DNA of 48,193 bases from Rhodococcus jostii NBRC 16295 (GTDB lineage: Bacteria > Actinomycetota > Actinomycetes > Mycobacteriales > Mycobacteriaceae). Positions 41,315-48,193 of this stretch are shown here, one piece after another; positions within the stretch are counted from its first letter, which is position 1; every line of letters begins with the position of its first letter. The DNA lies in NCBI RefSeq assembly GCF_001894825.1, contig NZ_BCWY01000071.1, positions 1 through 48,193 on the forward strand, given 5' to 3'. A program made the translations under genes and the position numbers. The notes under the pieces are model-generated. The model made no database searches, had not been told where the DNA came from, and saw only the letters and a program-made list of their open reading frames with translations.

Positions 41315-42175
41315 ATGTACGACGAATCCGCTACATGGGGGATCCCGAGCGAGTCCTTTCTGGTGATGTACGTCACCGTCGCCGTGCTCGCGGTGGGCGT
41401 GGCCGTGTTCCTCCGGTCCCGCGGCAACGGGCCGGCCGCGACCGGGCATGTTCGCCTCGATCCGGTGCAGGCCGGCATGCTGACCAGCGACGATCGGGCG
41501 ATTGCCGCCTCGTTGACGCTGCTGCGGGGCGCAGAACTCATCTCCCCCGACGGCACCGTGCTGCGCTCGTGGGCAGTCACCGAAAACACCCTCGGGTCGT
41601 TCACGCGCGCCGTCTACGACGAACTCGCCTTCGGGCGGACCGCCCTCGGCAACCCTGGGCTCGTAGGCCGGTTGCGGGCGCCGCTCGACCAGCTGCGGTC
41701 GACCCTGGTCGCGCAGGGTCTGCTCACCGGACCCGAACAGAAGGCCTGGAATCGCCGCGCGACCCTTCCGATCCTCGTCGTCGTGGCCCTCGGCGTCGCA
41801 CGCCTCGTCGCCGGGTTCGCCGGCGGCAAGCCGATCGGATTCCTGCTGGTGCTGGTGGTCCTGGTGTCGGCTTCGCGGGAGCTGGTCCGCCGGACCGGCC
41901 GCCGGACACGTCGGGGCACTGCGGAGCTCGAACGGCTGCGCCGCACACATTCGTACCTGGCGCCGCGGATGCGCCCGTCGTTCACCGCGTACGGACCGAC
42001 GCCGATCGCGCTCTCGACGGCGCTGTTCGGGGCCGGTGCCGTCGCACTGTTCTCCCCGGGGTTCGCCAGCGCCGCCGGCATCTCCGACAGCGGCAGCAGT
42101 GACGGCGGCAGCGGGGGTGGCGACAGCTCCTGCGGCGGTGGCGGAGGCTGTGGCGGCGGCGGGTGCGGGGGATGA
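41315..42175 (+). CDS. TIGR04222-like membrane protein with Gly/Cys-rich C-terminal tail
   Basis: The 286-residue protein has a transmembrane helix at about 14-33, a cytoplasmic domain (HVRLDPVQAGMLTSDDRAIA, LGSFTRAVYDELAF), hydrophobic segments near 146-180 and 232-250, and a low-complexity tail (about 254-286) of Gly/Ser ending in three cysteines at 273, 279 and 284 (C-X5-C-X4-C). From memory, this is the plan of TIGR04222 proteins, which sit beside DUF692 oxidases. Its stop codon overlaps the next gene by 4 bp. The tail looks like a substrate region for cysteine modification. ATG at 41315 is preferred to GTG at 41285. Confidence 0.8.
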   Translation: MYDESATWGIPSESFLVMYVTVAVLAVGVAVFLRSRGNGPAATGHVRLDPVQAGMLTSDDRAIAASLTLLRGAELISPDGTVLRSWAVTENTLGSFTRAVYDELAFGRTALGNPGLVGRLRAPLDQLRSTLVAQGLLTGPEQKAWNRRATLPILVVVALGVARLVAGFAGGKPIGFLLVLVVLVSASRELVRRTGRRTRRGTAELERLRRTHSYLAPRMRPSFTAYGPTPIALSTALFGAGAVALFSPGFASAAGISDSGSSDGGSGGGDSSCGGGGGCGGGGCGG

Positions 42176-43017
42176 CCGCACCGATCGCGCCGGGTCTCGG
42201 GATCGGGTGGCGGCCGGAGATCTGCGGGATCATCGCCCGACTCGACGGCCTGCAGTTCTGCGAGGTGATCGCCGAATCACTGCCCGCACGCCGGCGAGGG
42301 GTCGGCGTTCCGGACGAACTGCGCTCGCTGGGCGTTCCCGTCGTCCCGCACGGCATCTCACTCTCGCTGGGTGGCGCCGACACCGTCGAGCAGCGCCGGA
42401 TCGACCACCTCGCGCGGTGCGCGGACGCCCTTGGTGCGCCGCTCGTCAGCGAACACGTCGCGTTCGTCCGGGCAGGCGGTCTCGAGGCCGGGCACCTGCT
42501 GCCGGTACCGCGCACCGAGGAGGCGCTGGACGTGTTGGTGCGCAACATCCGGCGCACGCAGGAATGCCTGCCGGTCCCGCTGGCCGTGGAGAACATCGCG
42601 GCCCTGTTCGATTGGCCGGAAGACGAATACTCCGAGGGCGAGTTCCTGGCCGAACTCGTCGAACGCACCGGCGTCCATCTGCTGCTGGACGTCGCCAACG
42701 TGTACGCGAACGCCCGCAACCGAGGCCGCGACGCGGGCGCGGAACTCCGGCGGCTGCCGCTCGAACGCGTGGCCTACTGCCACGTCGCCGGCGGCCGCGA
42801 ACGGGACGGCGTCTATCACGACACCCACACCGATCCGGTGCCCGGCGAGGTGCTGGACCTGGTCCGGGAGTGGGCATCCGAGGGTGCGCCCGCGATGATG
42901 CTCGAACGCGACGGCAACTATCCGCCCGCCCGGGAATTGTTCGACGAGTTGGACGCGATGGCGGATGCCGCGGGGTTCGAGCGGATCACCTCGAGCACCG
43001 CGCGAAGCCTGCCGTGA
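42172..43017 (+). CDS. DUF692-family multinuclear non-heme iron oxidase (MNIO)
   Basis: The 281-residue TIM barrel has the DUF692/MbnB-type metal-ligand set: His60 (VPHGISLSL), Glu94-His95 (VSEHVAF), Glu140 (AVENIA), Asp173 and Asn176 (LLDVANVY), His204 (CHVAGG), Asp217 and His219 (YHDTHTDPV) and Glu245 (LERDGNY). Known MNIO enzymes use two or three irons to oxidise cysteines of ribosomal peptides to oxazolone/thioamide, 5-thiooxazole or related groups, as in methanobactin and bufferins. The ATG overlaps the preceding Gly/Cys-tail protein by 4 bp. That protein is its likely substrate or anchor. Confidence 0.9.
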   Translation: MTAPIAPGLGIGWRPEICGIIARLDGLQFCEVIAESLPARRRGVGVPDELRSLGVPVVPHGISLSLGGADTVEQRRIDHLARCADALGAPLVSEHVAFVRAGGLEAGHLLPVPRTEEALDVLVRNIRRTQECLPVPLAVENIAALFDWPEDEYSEGEFLAELVERTGVHLLLDVANVYANARNRGRDAGAELRRLPLERVAYCHVAGGRERDGVYHDTHTDPVPGEVLDLVREWASEGAPAMMLERDGNYPPARELFDELDAMADAAGFERITSSTARSLP

Positions 43018-43337
43018 CGGGGCTCGCGGATCGGCAGGCCGCACTGGTGCGGGCGCTCGTCGCCGCGGGGGAAAGTCCGGGCGGTTTCGACCGTGACGCA
43101 CTCGATACGGTGTCGACGGCATTGCTGCGCAAACGGTCCGGGGAGGTGGGCAATCACGTTCCGCACGTCCGCGAGGCGTGCGGCGACCGGTTCTTCGCAC
43201 TGTTCAGCGCCTGGGCCGCGGGGCGGCCGAAAGTGAGCACCCACGCCGACGCCGACGCGTTCACCGCGCATCTCCGGTCGATCGGCGAACTGCCCCAACC
43301 GAAGCGGCGGCGCCTGCTCAGCCGGCGACGAACCTGA
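43014..43337 (+). CDS. small MNIO-partner protein
   Basis: The 107-residue helical protein (LADRQAALVRALVAAGESPG, FDRDALDTVSTALLRKRSGE, HVPHVREACGDRFFALFSAW) with a basic C-terminus resembles, from memory, the SCO6045-like small partner proteins encoded next to DUF692 genes in actinobacteria. Partner proteins usually bind the precursor and deliver it to the oxidase. The GTG at 43014 overlaps the oxidase stop by 4 bp, so all three genes are translationally coupled. Its 3' end overlaps the convergent hydrolase by 20 bp. Function is inferred from context. Confidence 0.75.
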   Translation: MTGLADRQAALVRALVAAGESPGGFDRDALDTVSTALLRKRSGEVGNHVPHVREACGDRFFALFSAWAAGRPKVSTHADADAFTAHLRSIGELPQPKRRRLLSRRRT

Positions 43338-44280
43338 GCAGCAACTCGTTCACCTGCTCGGGCCGTTCCTGCTGGACGAAGTGCCCGGCGCCGTCGACGA
43401 GGTGCACGCCGCGCAGGTCGGACACGGTCTCGCGCATCCGGTCGAGGGCCTGCGCACCGCTCATCGCGACGACCGGATCGTTCGCCCCCGCCACGAACAG
43501 CGTCGGGACCTCGAGGTGGGCGCCGTCGAGTTCCGCGCCGCGTTCCCAGTTGGCGTCGTACGCCCGGTACCAGTTGAGACCGCCGCTGAACCCCGTCCGG
43601 GTGAAGATCTCGACATAGTGATCCAGCTCGTCCTCCGTCAGCCACGACCACGGCAGCGGCGGGGCGTCGGGCAGCACGTCCAGGTAGCCGTTGCCCTCCG
43701 AGGGGTGCCGCCAGATGTCGAGGTAGCGGTAGTCGCCCGACAACGCGTAGAACAGTCGCTGCAGGAATCCGCGCGGGTCGGCGTCGAGTTCCCGATCGGC
43801 GACGCCGGGTTTCTGGAAGTAATGGATGTGCAGAAAGTGCTTGCGCGCCATCGACGCATAGAGTTCCGACGGGCGCAGCGGAAACCGGTCGGGCGCGTAG
43901 GGAACGGCCAGCAGCACCAGCCCGGACACCCGTTCGCGGTGCCGCAGCGCGACCGTCCAGGCGACGGGCGCGCCGAAATCGTGGCCGACGAACACCGCAC
44001 GCTCGTGGCCGAGCGCGTCGAGTAGGCGGATCAGTCCGTCCGACACGCGCTCGTTCGTGTAGTCGGCGATGTCGCGGGGAATGTCGGTGCCGCCGTACCC
44101 GGGCATGTCGGGGGCGATCGCGCGGTACCCGGCGTCCGCGAGGGCCCGCATCTGATGGCGGTAGCTGTACCCGAGACCCGGGAAACCGTGGCACAGAACC
44201 ACCGGCGGTCCGTCTCCCAGTTCGGTGATTTGCCAACGGAATCCGTCGACCGTGACCGACCGCTCCGTCGACGACGCCAT
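43318..44280 (-). CDS. alpha/beta hydrolase, epoxide-hydrolase-like
   Basis: The 320-residue protein shows CHGFPGLGYSYRHQMRALA, DMPGYGGTDIP, the Asp nucleophile elbow GHDFGAPVAW and a C-terminal GAGHFVQQERP histidine, the plan of soluble epoxide hydrolases. Cap-domain tyrosines (for example WYRAYDANW) are candidates for epoxide protonation. ATG at 44280 was chosen over 44319. A perfect KstR-type palindrome at 44302-44315 lies about 20 bp upstream, so expression may be derepressed during steroid or cholesterol catabolism. The natural substrate is unknown. Confidence 0.88.
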   Translation of the reverse strand: MASSTERSVTVDGFRWQITELGDGPPVVLCHGFPGLGYSYRHQMRALADAGYRAIAPDMPGYGGTDIPRDIADYTNERVSDGLIRLLDALGHERAVFVGHDFGAPVAWTVALRHRERVSGLVLLAVPYAPDRFPLRPSELYASMARKHFLHIHYFQKPGVADRELDADPRGFLQRLFYALSGDYRYLDIWRHPSEGNGYLDVLPDAPPLPWSWLTEDELDHYVEIFTRTGFSGGLNWYRAYDANWERGAELDGAHLEVPTLFVAGANDPVVAMSGAQALDRMRETVSDLRGVHLVDGAGHFVQQERPEQVNELLLRFVAG

Positions 44281-44299
44281 GCTTCGCACCCCTCCACCC

Positions 44300-44317
44300 G
44301 CTAGAACGTGTTCTAGC
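44300..44317. promoter_or_regulatory. KstR-type operator
   Basis: GCTAGAACGTGTTCTAGC is a perfect palindrome containing TAGAACGTGTTCTA, an exact match to the KstR consensus TnnAACnnGTTnnA. It sits about 20 bp before the epoxide-hydrolase-like gene and 85 bp before the divergent GntR gene. KstR is the TetR-family repressor of steroid catabolism in mycobacteria and rhodococci. Confidence 0.75.
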
Positions 44318-44401
44318 AATGTAGCGTAGCGGCGCCGCCATTAGAATGCACCTGACTCGCAGTGGCGACCGTCGACCAACCGGGAAATGGAGTGATGCGC
44401 A

Positions 44402-45157
44402 ATGGTGGAGGCACGCTCCCGCCATGAGTTCGTCGCAGTCCAACTCCGGCAGCGCATCATGCAACGGCAGTACGCGGTGGGGGAGCCACTGCCCAGCGAG
44501 AGCATGCTCTGCGCGGAATTCGAGGTGTCGCGCGGGCCAGTGCGTCAGGCCCTCGCGACGTTGAAGAACGAGGGGCTCATCCAGCTCTCCCAGGGCAAAC
44601 CTGCGGTGGTGCGCAGCCACGACATCACTCAGACCCTCGACACGTTCACCCCGTTCTCCCAGTGGGCCCGCCGCACCGGCCGCGTTGCGGGTAGCCGCAC
44701 ACTCGAGATCTCCCGCCGCCGGGTGTCCGAGCCTGCTGCCGGCGCATTGGGTGCGGCCGCAGACGACTTCGTCGTCGAGGTGCTCCGTGTCCGACTGCTG
44801 GACGGCGAACCGACGATGCTCGAGCGGAGCACGTTCACCGACCGCGTCGGTTCCCTGCTGTTCGAATTCGACATCGACTCCGGGTCGATCACCGACTACC
44901 TCACCTCCCGCGGCGTCCGATTCGAATCGATGGAGCACGTGCTCGACGCCGTCGCCGCCGCCGAGGTGGACGCCGACCATCTCGGCATCGACCCCGGCAG
45001 CCCTCTGCTGCGGGAACGTCGGACGTCACGCGATCAGAACGGCGACATCTTCGAGTACGCGGACGACCGGTACCGCCCCGACCTCGTCGCCTTCAGCATC
45101 GTGAACGCCCGCACCATCGACCCACGGATCCCGTCGGACGACGGAAACGGAAGTTAG
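44402..45157 (+). CDS. GntR-family (HutC/UTRA) transcriptional regulator
   Basis: The 251-residue protein has a GntR winged helix (FVAVQLRQRIMQRQYAVGEP, CAEFEVSRGPVRQALATLKN, EGLIQLSQGKPAVVRSH) and a UTRA ligand domain (FTPFSQWARRTGRVAGSRTL, TMLERSTFTDRVGSLLFEFD, EYADDRYRPDLVAFSI). UTRA regulators often sense the substrate of neighbouring catabolic genes. Here these are the phosphonatase-like and FAD-oxidase genes that converge on it, so they are the likely targets. A dyad at 47094-47111 is a candidate binding site. Confidence 0.9.
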   Translation: MVEARSRHEFVAVQLRQRIMQRQYAVGEPLPSESMLCAEFEVSRGPVRQALATLKNEGLIQLSQGKPAVVRSHDITQTLDTFTPFSQWARRTGRVAGSRTLEISRRRVSEPAAGALGAAADDFVVEVLRVRLLDGEPTMLERSTFTDRVGSLLFEFDIDSGSITDYLTSRGVRFESMEHVLDAVAAAEVDADHLGIDPGSPLLRERRTSRDQNGDIFEYADDRYRPDLVAFSIVNARTIDPRIPSDDGNGS

Positions 45158-45177
45158 TCGGCCGCCGCGAGCGGGTG

Positions 45178-45879
45178 TCAGGCGTTGCGCAGTTCGGACA
45201 GCAGACCGGGCAGGTCCGCGACACTGTCGAGGATGTGCGTGGCGCCGGCCTCCGCCAACCGGGTGGCGTCGTGGGCGCCGGTGAGCACACCGACGGACGC
45301 GAGCGCTCCGGCGCGCAGGCCGGTGGTGACGTCCGACGTGGTGTCGCCGAGCACCACCATGGACTGGACGGACGGGGCGCCGACCCGCATCAGCGCGGTG
45401 AGTGGCATGTCCGGGAAGGGGCGGCCGCGGACGCCGTCACCGGGGCAGAGCACGACGTCGGCGACGTTCTCCCAGCCGAGCGCGCGGATGATCGACATCT
45501 GCGTCTCGTGGGCGAACCCGGTGGTGAGCGCAATCTTGATGTCCTGCTCGCGAAGTGCGCCGAACAGTTCCTCGGCGCCGGGGACGGCGCTGCACCGACC
45601 GTCGTCGACGAGTTGCGAGTAGCAGCGTTCGAATTCCTTGTTCGCGGCCTGCGCCTGCTCCTCGTTTCCGCCACTGAGGTGCCGGAAGACGACGATCTTG
45701 GACTGACCCATGGTGTCGGAGACGTAGTCGAGCATCCGCCGACGGTCTTCGTCGGTCTTCGACAGTCCGGCGTGCGCGTCCGCGGCGAGGAAGGACTGTT
45801 GCACCAGCCCGGCGTCTTCCACGGTGGTGCCTGCCATGTCGAAGACGACCAGGCTGATGTCGCGGTGATGTGTTTCCAT
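45178..45879 (-). CDS. phosphonatase-like HAD hydrolase (TIGR03351 type)
   Basis: The 233-residue protein is the PhnX-like HAD clade. The nucleophile motif is VVFDMAGTT (DxAGT instead of DxDxT). A cap-domain lysine that could form a Schiff base is in GQSKIVVFRH. Motif III is GVRGRPFPDM, with arginine where HADs usually have lysine, and VVLGDTTSDVTTGLRAG gives the acidic motif. It is thus suited to cleave a 2-oxoalkylphosphonate C-P bond. No PhnW aminotransferase lies nearby; its partner is the FAD oxidase gene 42 bp upstream on the same strand. Confidence 0.88.
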   Translation of the reverse strand: METHHRDISLVVFDMAGTTVEDAGLVQQSFLAADAHAGLSKTDEDRRRMLDYVSDTMGQSKIVVFRHLSGGNEEQAQAANKEFERCYSQLVDDGRCSAVPGAEELFGALREQDIKIALTTGFAHETQMSIIRALGWENVADVVLCPGDGVRGRPFPDMPLTALMRVGAPSVQSMVVLGDTTSDVTTGLRAGALASVGVLTGAHDATRLAEAGATHILDSVADLPGLLSELRNA

Positions 45880-45921
45880 TTGTCGTGCTCCTCTCGGTAT
45901 TCGGTGAATGTGGTTGTGCTG

Positions 45922-47067
45922 CTATGCCATCAGGGGCACGGTGTCGCGGCCGAAGACGTGGTCGATCCGGTCCTTCGCCAGACCCAGGCTCGTCGTCATG
46001 CCGATCCCGGTGGTGACGGTGACGATGTGCACACCGTCGATCGGCTCCTCGATCAGGAACTCCGAATCGGGGGCCGAGCTGTACACGCCCTGCCAACGCT
46101 CGGTGACGGTGACGTCCGAGACGCCGAACAGGGAGGCCGCTTCACGGATCAGTACCTCGAACCCCTTCTCCGACTGGAACGGCTCGGCCGAAATGTCACG
46201 GATGTGGGTGTCGCCCAGCAGGATCGATCCGTCGGGCTGCGGTGTGTACATCTGGTGCAGGTCGAGATCGACGTAGTCGGGGTATTCTTCGCGAAGCCGG
46301 GCCGCGAGCGCCGCCGTCGCGGGCAGATTCTCGAAACCGGAGTAGCGCACCAGCGACCATCCCGTGAACAGGGGCGCGGGTAACGGGCCGGACAGCGGCA
46401 TCCGGGCGCGCAACATGTGCAGCCGGCACCGCAGGAGTCCGCCGCGCTCGGCCGGTTCCGGAAACAGCCGGTCGATGTCGTAGTTGACGGTGACGAACAC
46501 CGTCCCGGCGCGCAGATCGCCCCGCGAGGTGTGGACGATTCCGGTCCTGAAACCGGATGCCGCTGTGCGCCAAAGGAATTCGACTCCAGACGCTTCCAGC
46601 CACCGCGCGATGGCGGGGGCCGCTTCCCGCGGGTCGACCTGCAGGTCGCCGGTCATGTACATGCCCCCGACGACGCCGTCGCCGACGATCGGCAGCGCCG
46701 TGAGAATCCGATCGCGGGAAAGCAGTTCCACCTCGGCAGGCCCGCGGACGTCCGCGAATTCGGTCATGACGGCCAGCTCGTCGTCGTGCCGGGCCACGCA
46801 GTACGTCCCGGACTCGGACGACCAGAATCCGGCCTTGCGCGACAGGTCGAGCCAATGCTCCCGGCCCGCTCGGGCGTAGTCGCGGGCGACCCCCGACTGG
46901 GCGGTGATGCAGGCGTGGCCGAAGTTCTGGACGGAAGCGCCCGCGACACGATCGGCATGGTCGATCACCGCCACCGACAGACCCCGATTCGCCGCGTGGT
47001 ACGCGTGAGCGAGGCCGACGATTCCGGCACCGACAACCACCACGTCGTAGCGTCGTTGATGTGTCAT
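45922..47067 (-). CDS. FAD-dependent amine/amino-acid-oxidase-like protein (TIGR03364 type)
   Basis: The 381-residue protein begins with a Rossmann FAD motif (VVVVGAGIVGLAHAYHAANR) and has the DAO fold with a C-terminal LLGDTHIRDISAEPF and VTVTTGIGMTTSLGLA. The TIGR03364 family is repeatedly found beside the phosphonatase-like HAD above, and has been proposed to deaminate an aminophosphonate other than 2-aminoethylphosphonate. It is the first gene of this leftward pair. The ATG at 47067 was chosen because the N-terminal Rossmann motif starts within 20 residues; a near-palindrome 27 bp upstream is a candidate operator. Confidence 0.9.
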   Translation of the reverse strand: MTHQRRYDVVVVGAGIVGLAHAYHAANRGLSVAVIDHADRVAGASVQNFGHACITAQSGVARDYARAGREHWLDLSRKAGFWSSESGTYCVARHDDELAVMTEFADVRGPAEVELLSRDRILTALPIVGDGVVGGMYMTGDLQVDPREAAPAIARWLEASGVEFLWRTAASGFRTGIVHTSRGDLRAGTVFVTVNYDIDRLFPEPAERGGLLRCRLHMLRARMPLSGPLPAPLFTGWSLVRYSGFENLPATAALAARLREEYPDYVDLDLHQMYTPQPDGSILLGDTHIRDISAEPFQSEKGFEVLIREAASLFGVSDVTVTERWQGVYSSAPDSEFLIEEPIDGVHIVTVTTGIGMTTSLGLAKDRIDHVFGRDTVPLMA

Positions 47068-47093
47068 GGATCCCACTGTGAACCGAGGATTCC

Positions 47094-47111
47094 AACATGT
47101 CAATACAAGTT
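47094..47111. promoter_or_regulatory. candidate GntR-type operator
   Basis: AACATGT-CAAT-ACAAGTT is an 18-bp dyad with one mismatch, extended by ATTCCA and TGGAAT outer arms. It lies 27 bp upstream of the FAD-oxidase start at 47067, the place expected for the UTRA regulator. It also lies in the promoter area of the divergent CPBP gene. Confidence 0.55.
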
Positions 47112-47240
47112 GATGGAATTCACCGCAGGTATATATAAGTTTCCTTCCGTTAACCGTGTGTTGGGTGGGTCAAGTGGTACGAGCCGGCCGTCTCTGCGAC
47201 GATGACATTCCGTATTCACCCACCTCAGAAGGGCCAATCG

Positions 47241-48050
47241 ATGAGTGGTGCTACCGATCCGAGTCCGGCGCCCGTGCACGAATCGCCGTCGGCGAACGAT
47301 CGTTTCGGCCACCTGATCGAGCGCCGCGACGGCGTCGACTTCCCCTTCTACAACGGGGTTCCCGCGGCACTGTCGGTGCGGCAGTGGGTGCTGGTGTGGG
47401 CGTCCGTCGCTGTCGGCTTCGCGGCCCTGATCCTCATCCCGCAGCCGAACAACTTCGTGGCGTTGATTCCGCGAATCCTTTTCGTCGCCATCCCGCTCGT
47501 CGTGCTGGCGCGGGTGACGCGCGAGCACTGGAAAGCGCTGTTCCGCAGAGTGAGCGGCCGCGACGTCCTCACGATGATCGGTTTCGCGCTGCTCAACCTG
47601 GCCGTCTCGGCCGGGCTGGCGTTGATCGTGCAATCCCTGTTCGACGTAGCGTCCAACGAGGCCATCGACGATGCGGGCAAGGCGAGTGCGCTCGACACCG
47701 TCGCGTTCTACGTGGGCACCGGTATCCAGTTGGTCGGCGAAGAAGTGTTCACCATGATCCCGTTTCTCGCGGTCATGTACTTCCTGTTCACCAAGGCCAC
47801 GCTGTCTCGCAAGACGGCGATCGTCGTGGCCTGGCTGCTCAGTGCCGTGTGGTTCGGCGCTGCCCACCTGCAAACCTACGACTGGAACTTCGCTCAGGCA
47901 TTCATCGTGATCGGCGGGGCCCGACTAGTTCTCACGCTCGCCTACATCCGCACCAAGAACCTGTGGGTCTCGACGGGCGCGCACATCATCAACGACTGGA
48001 CGCTGTTCACCCAGGCGATTGTCCTCAACGCAGCCCTTTTTGCCCTCTAA
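47241..48050 (+). CDS. CPBP-family intramembrane protease-like protein
   Basis: The 269-residue protein has about seven transmembrane segments. CPBP/Abi catalytic motifs are the double glutamate GEEVF (the usual EExxxR arginine is missing here), FGAAHLQ (FxxxH) and GAHIINDW (HxxxN). Such enzymes cleave CAAX-type or other membrane substrates; bacterial roles range from bacteriocin self-immunity to stress signalling. The hydrophilic N-terminus (about 45 residues) is Pro/Ser-rich. It diverges from the FAD-oxidase operon. Loss of the arginine makes full activity uncertain. Confidence 0.85.
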   Translation: MSGATDPSPAPVHESPSANDRFGHLIERRDGVDFPFYNGVPAALSVRQWVLVWASVAVGFAALILIPQPNNFVALIPRILFVAIPLVVLARVTREHWKALFRRVSGRDVLTMIGFALLNLAVSAGLALIVQSLFDVASNEAIDDAGKASALDTVAFYVGTGIQLVGEEVFTMIPFLAVMYFLFTKATLSRKTAIVVAWLLSAVWFGAAHLQTYDWNFAQAFIVIGGARLVLTLAYIRTKNLWVSTGAHIINDWTLFTQAIVLNAALFAL

Positions 48051-48065
48051 CCCGGAACCCGACCC

Positions 48066-48193
48066 TCAGTTGGGAATGGGGATGACGATGGGCGGCAGGC
48101 CCGGTATCTGCACCTGGATCTGCTGCGGCGGTGCGGGCGGCGCCGGAGCGGGGGCCGGCGGATAGTTCACCGGCGGCTCGGGCGCGGGCGGCG
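48066..48193 (-). CDS. proline-rich protein, C-terminus only (window edge)
   Basis: The last about 42 codons of a leftward gene read PAPEPPVNYPPAPAPAPPAP, then QQIQVQIPGLPPIVIPIPN and stop at 48066-48068. The Pro/Ala-rich stretch ending in alternating Pro/Ile/Val is common in secreted or cell-wall-linked actinobacterial proteins. The start and the rest of the gene lie beyond the window. Its stop is 16 bp from the convergent CPBP stop. Confidence 0.6.
   Translation of the reverse strand, partial: PPAPEPPVNYPPAPAPAPPAPPQQIQVQIPGLPPIVIPIPN

Noticed and set aside
1..48193. CRISPR arrays, tRNA or rRNA genes
   Set aside because: No regularly spaced repeats and no tRNA cloverleaf or rRNA sequence were seen on either strand, though a tool-based scan was not possible.

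Overview
The window is high-GC actinobacterial DNA. The closest overall match is a mycolic-acid actinobacterium of the Rhodococcus type. Supporting this are two WhiB proteins, an intact glnX-glnH-pknG operon, a KstR-type operator, a GlxR/Crp-type site, a PknK-like kinase, a mycothiol-dependent-type enzyme, a probable F420-binding protein and many catabolic genes with local regulators. The genus is inferred, not proven.

Region 1 (1-1.7 kb): a small secreted protein, a chimeric gene remnant (dihydrofolate-reductase-like head joined to a methyltransferase fragment) and a WhiB regulator. Region 2 (1.8-18.2 kb) is an accessory catabolic island. It holds a 2-keto-4-pentenoate-hydratase-like enzyme and an NtaA/SnaA-type FMN monooxygenase in one leftward operon behind a striking tandem operator. 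Next come a giant PknK-like kinase/STAND protein, a quinone oxidoreductase with a frameshifted C-terminus, an MFS transporter broken by three single-base deletions, and two paralogous PucR regulators. The second PucR has a pentamer repeat as its ribosome binding site. An old-yellow-enzyme/FadH-like reductase with a RidA-fold protein, a MerR regulator and a Zn-alcohol dehydrogenase follow. Together these look like a ring-opening pathway for an unidentified, possibly nitrogen-containing, cyclic substrate.

Region 3 (18.7-26.7 kb): a secreted alpha/beta hydrolase, a tiny membrane protein, a 40-bp palindrome, a second WhiB, a GntR regulator, a remnant of another MFS transporter, a DASS-type anion transporter, a membrane protein of unknown function and an amino acid permease. 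Region 4 (26.8-31.4 kb) is the glnX-glnH-pknG amino-acid sensing operon. Region 5 (31.6-40.5 kb): thiS-thiG, a haloacid-dehalogenase-like alpha/beta hydrolase, a BTAD regulator whose 3' end runs antisense into a PHP-domain gene, a divergent LysR/LysE export pair, a self-regulated-looking HTH/F420 gene pair, an SDR and an acidic small protein.

Region 6 (40.5-48.2 kb): a mycothiol-dependent-type protein, then a tightly overlapping three-gene operon. This operon encodes a membrane protein with a Gly/Cys tail, a DUF692-type multinuclear iron oxidase and a small partner, and is the best candidate for an under-described peptide-modifying system. After it come an epoxide-hydrolase-like protein under a perfect KstR motif, a GntR/phosphonatase-like/FAD-oxidase cluster for an aminophosphonate-like substrate, a CPBP membrane protease and the C-terminus of a proline-rich protein cut by the window edge.
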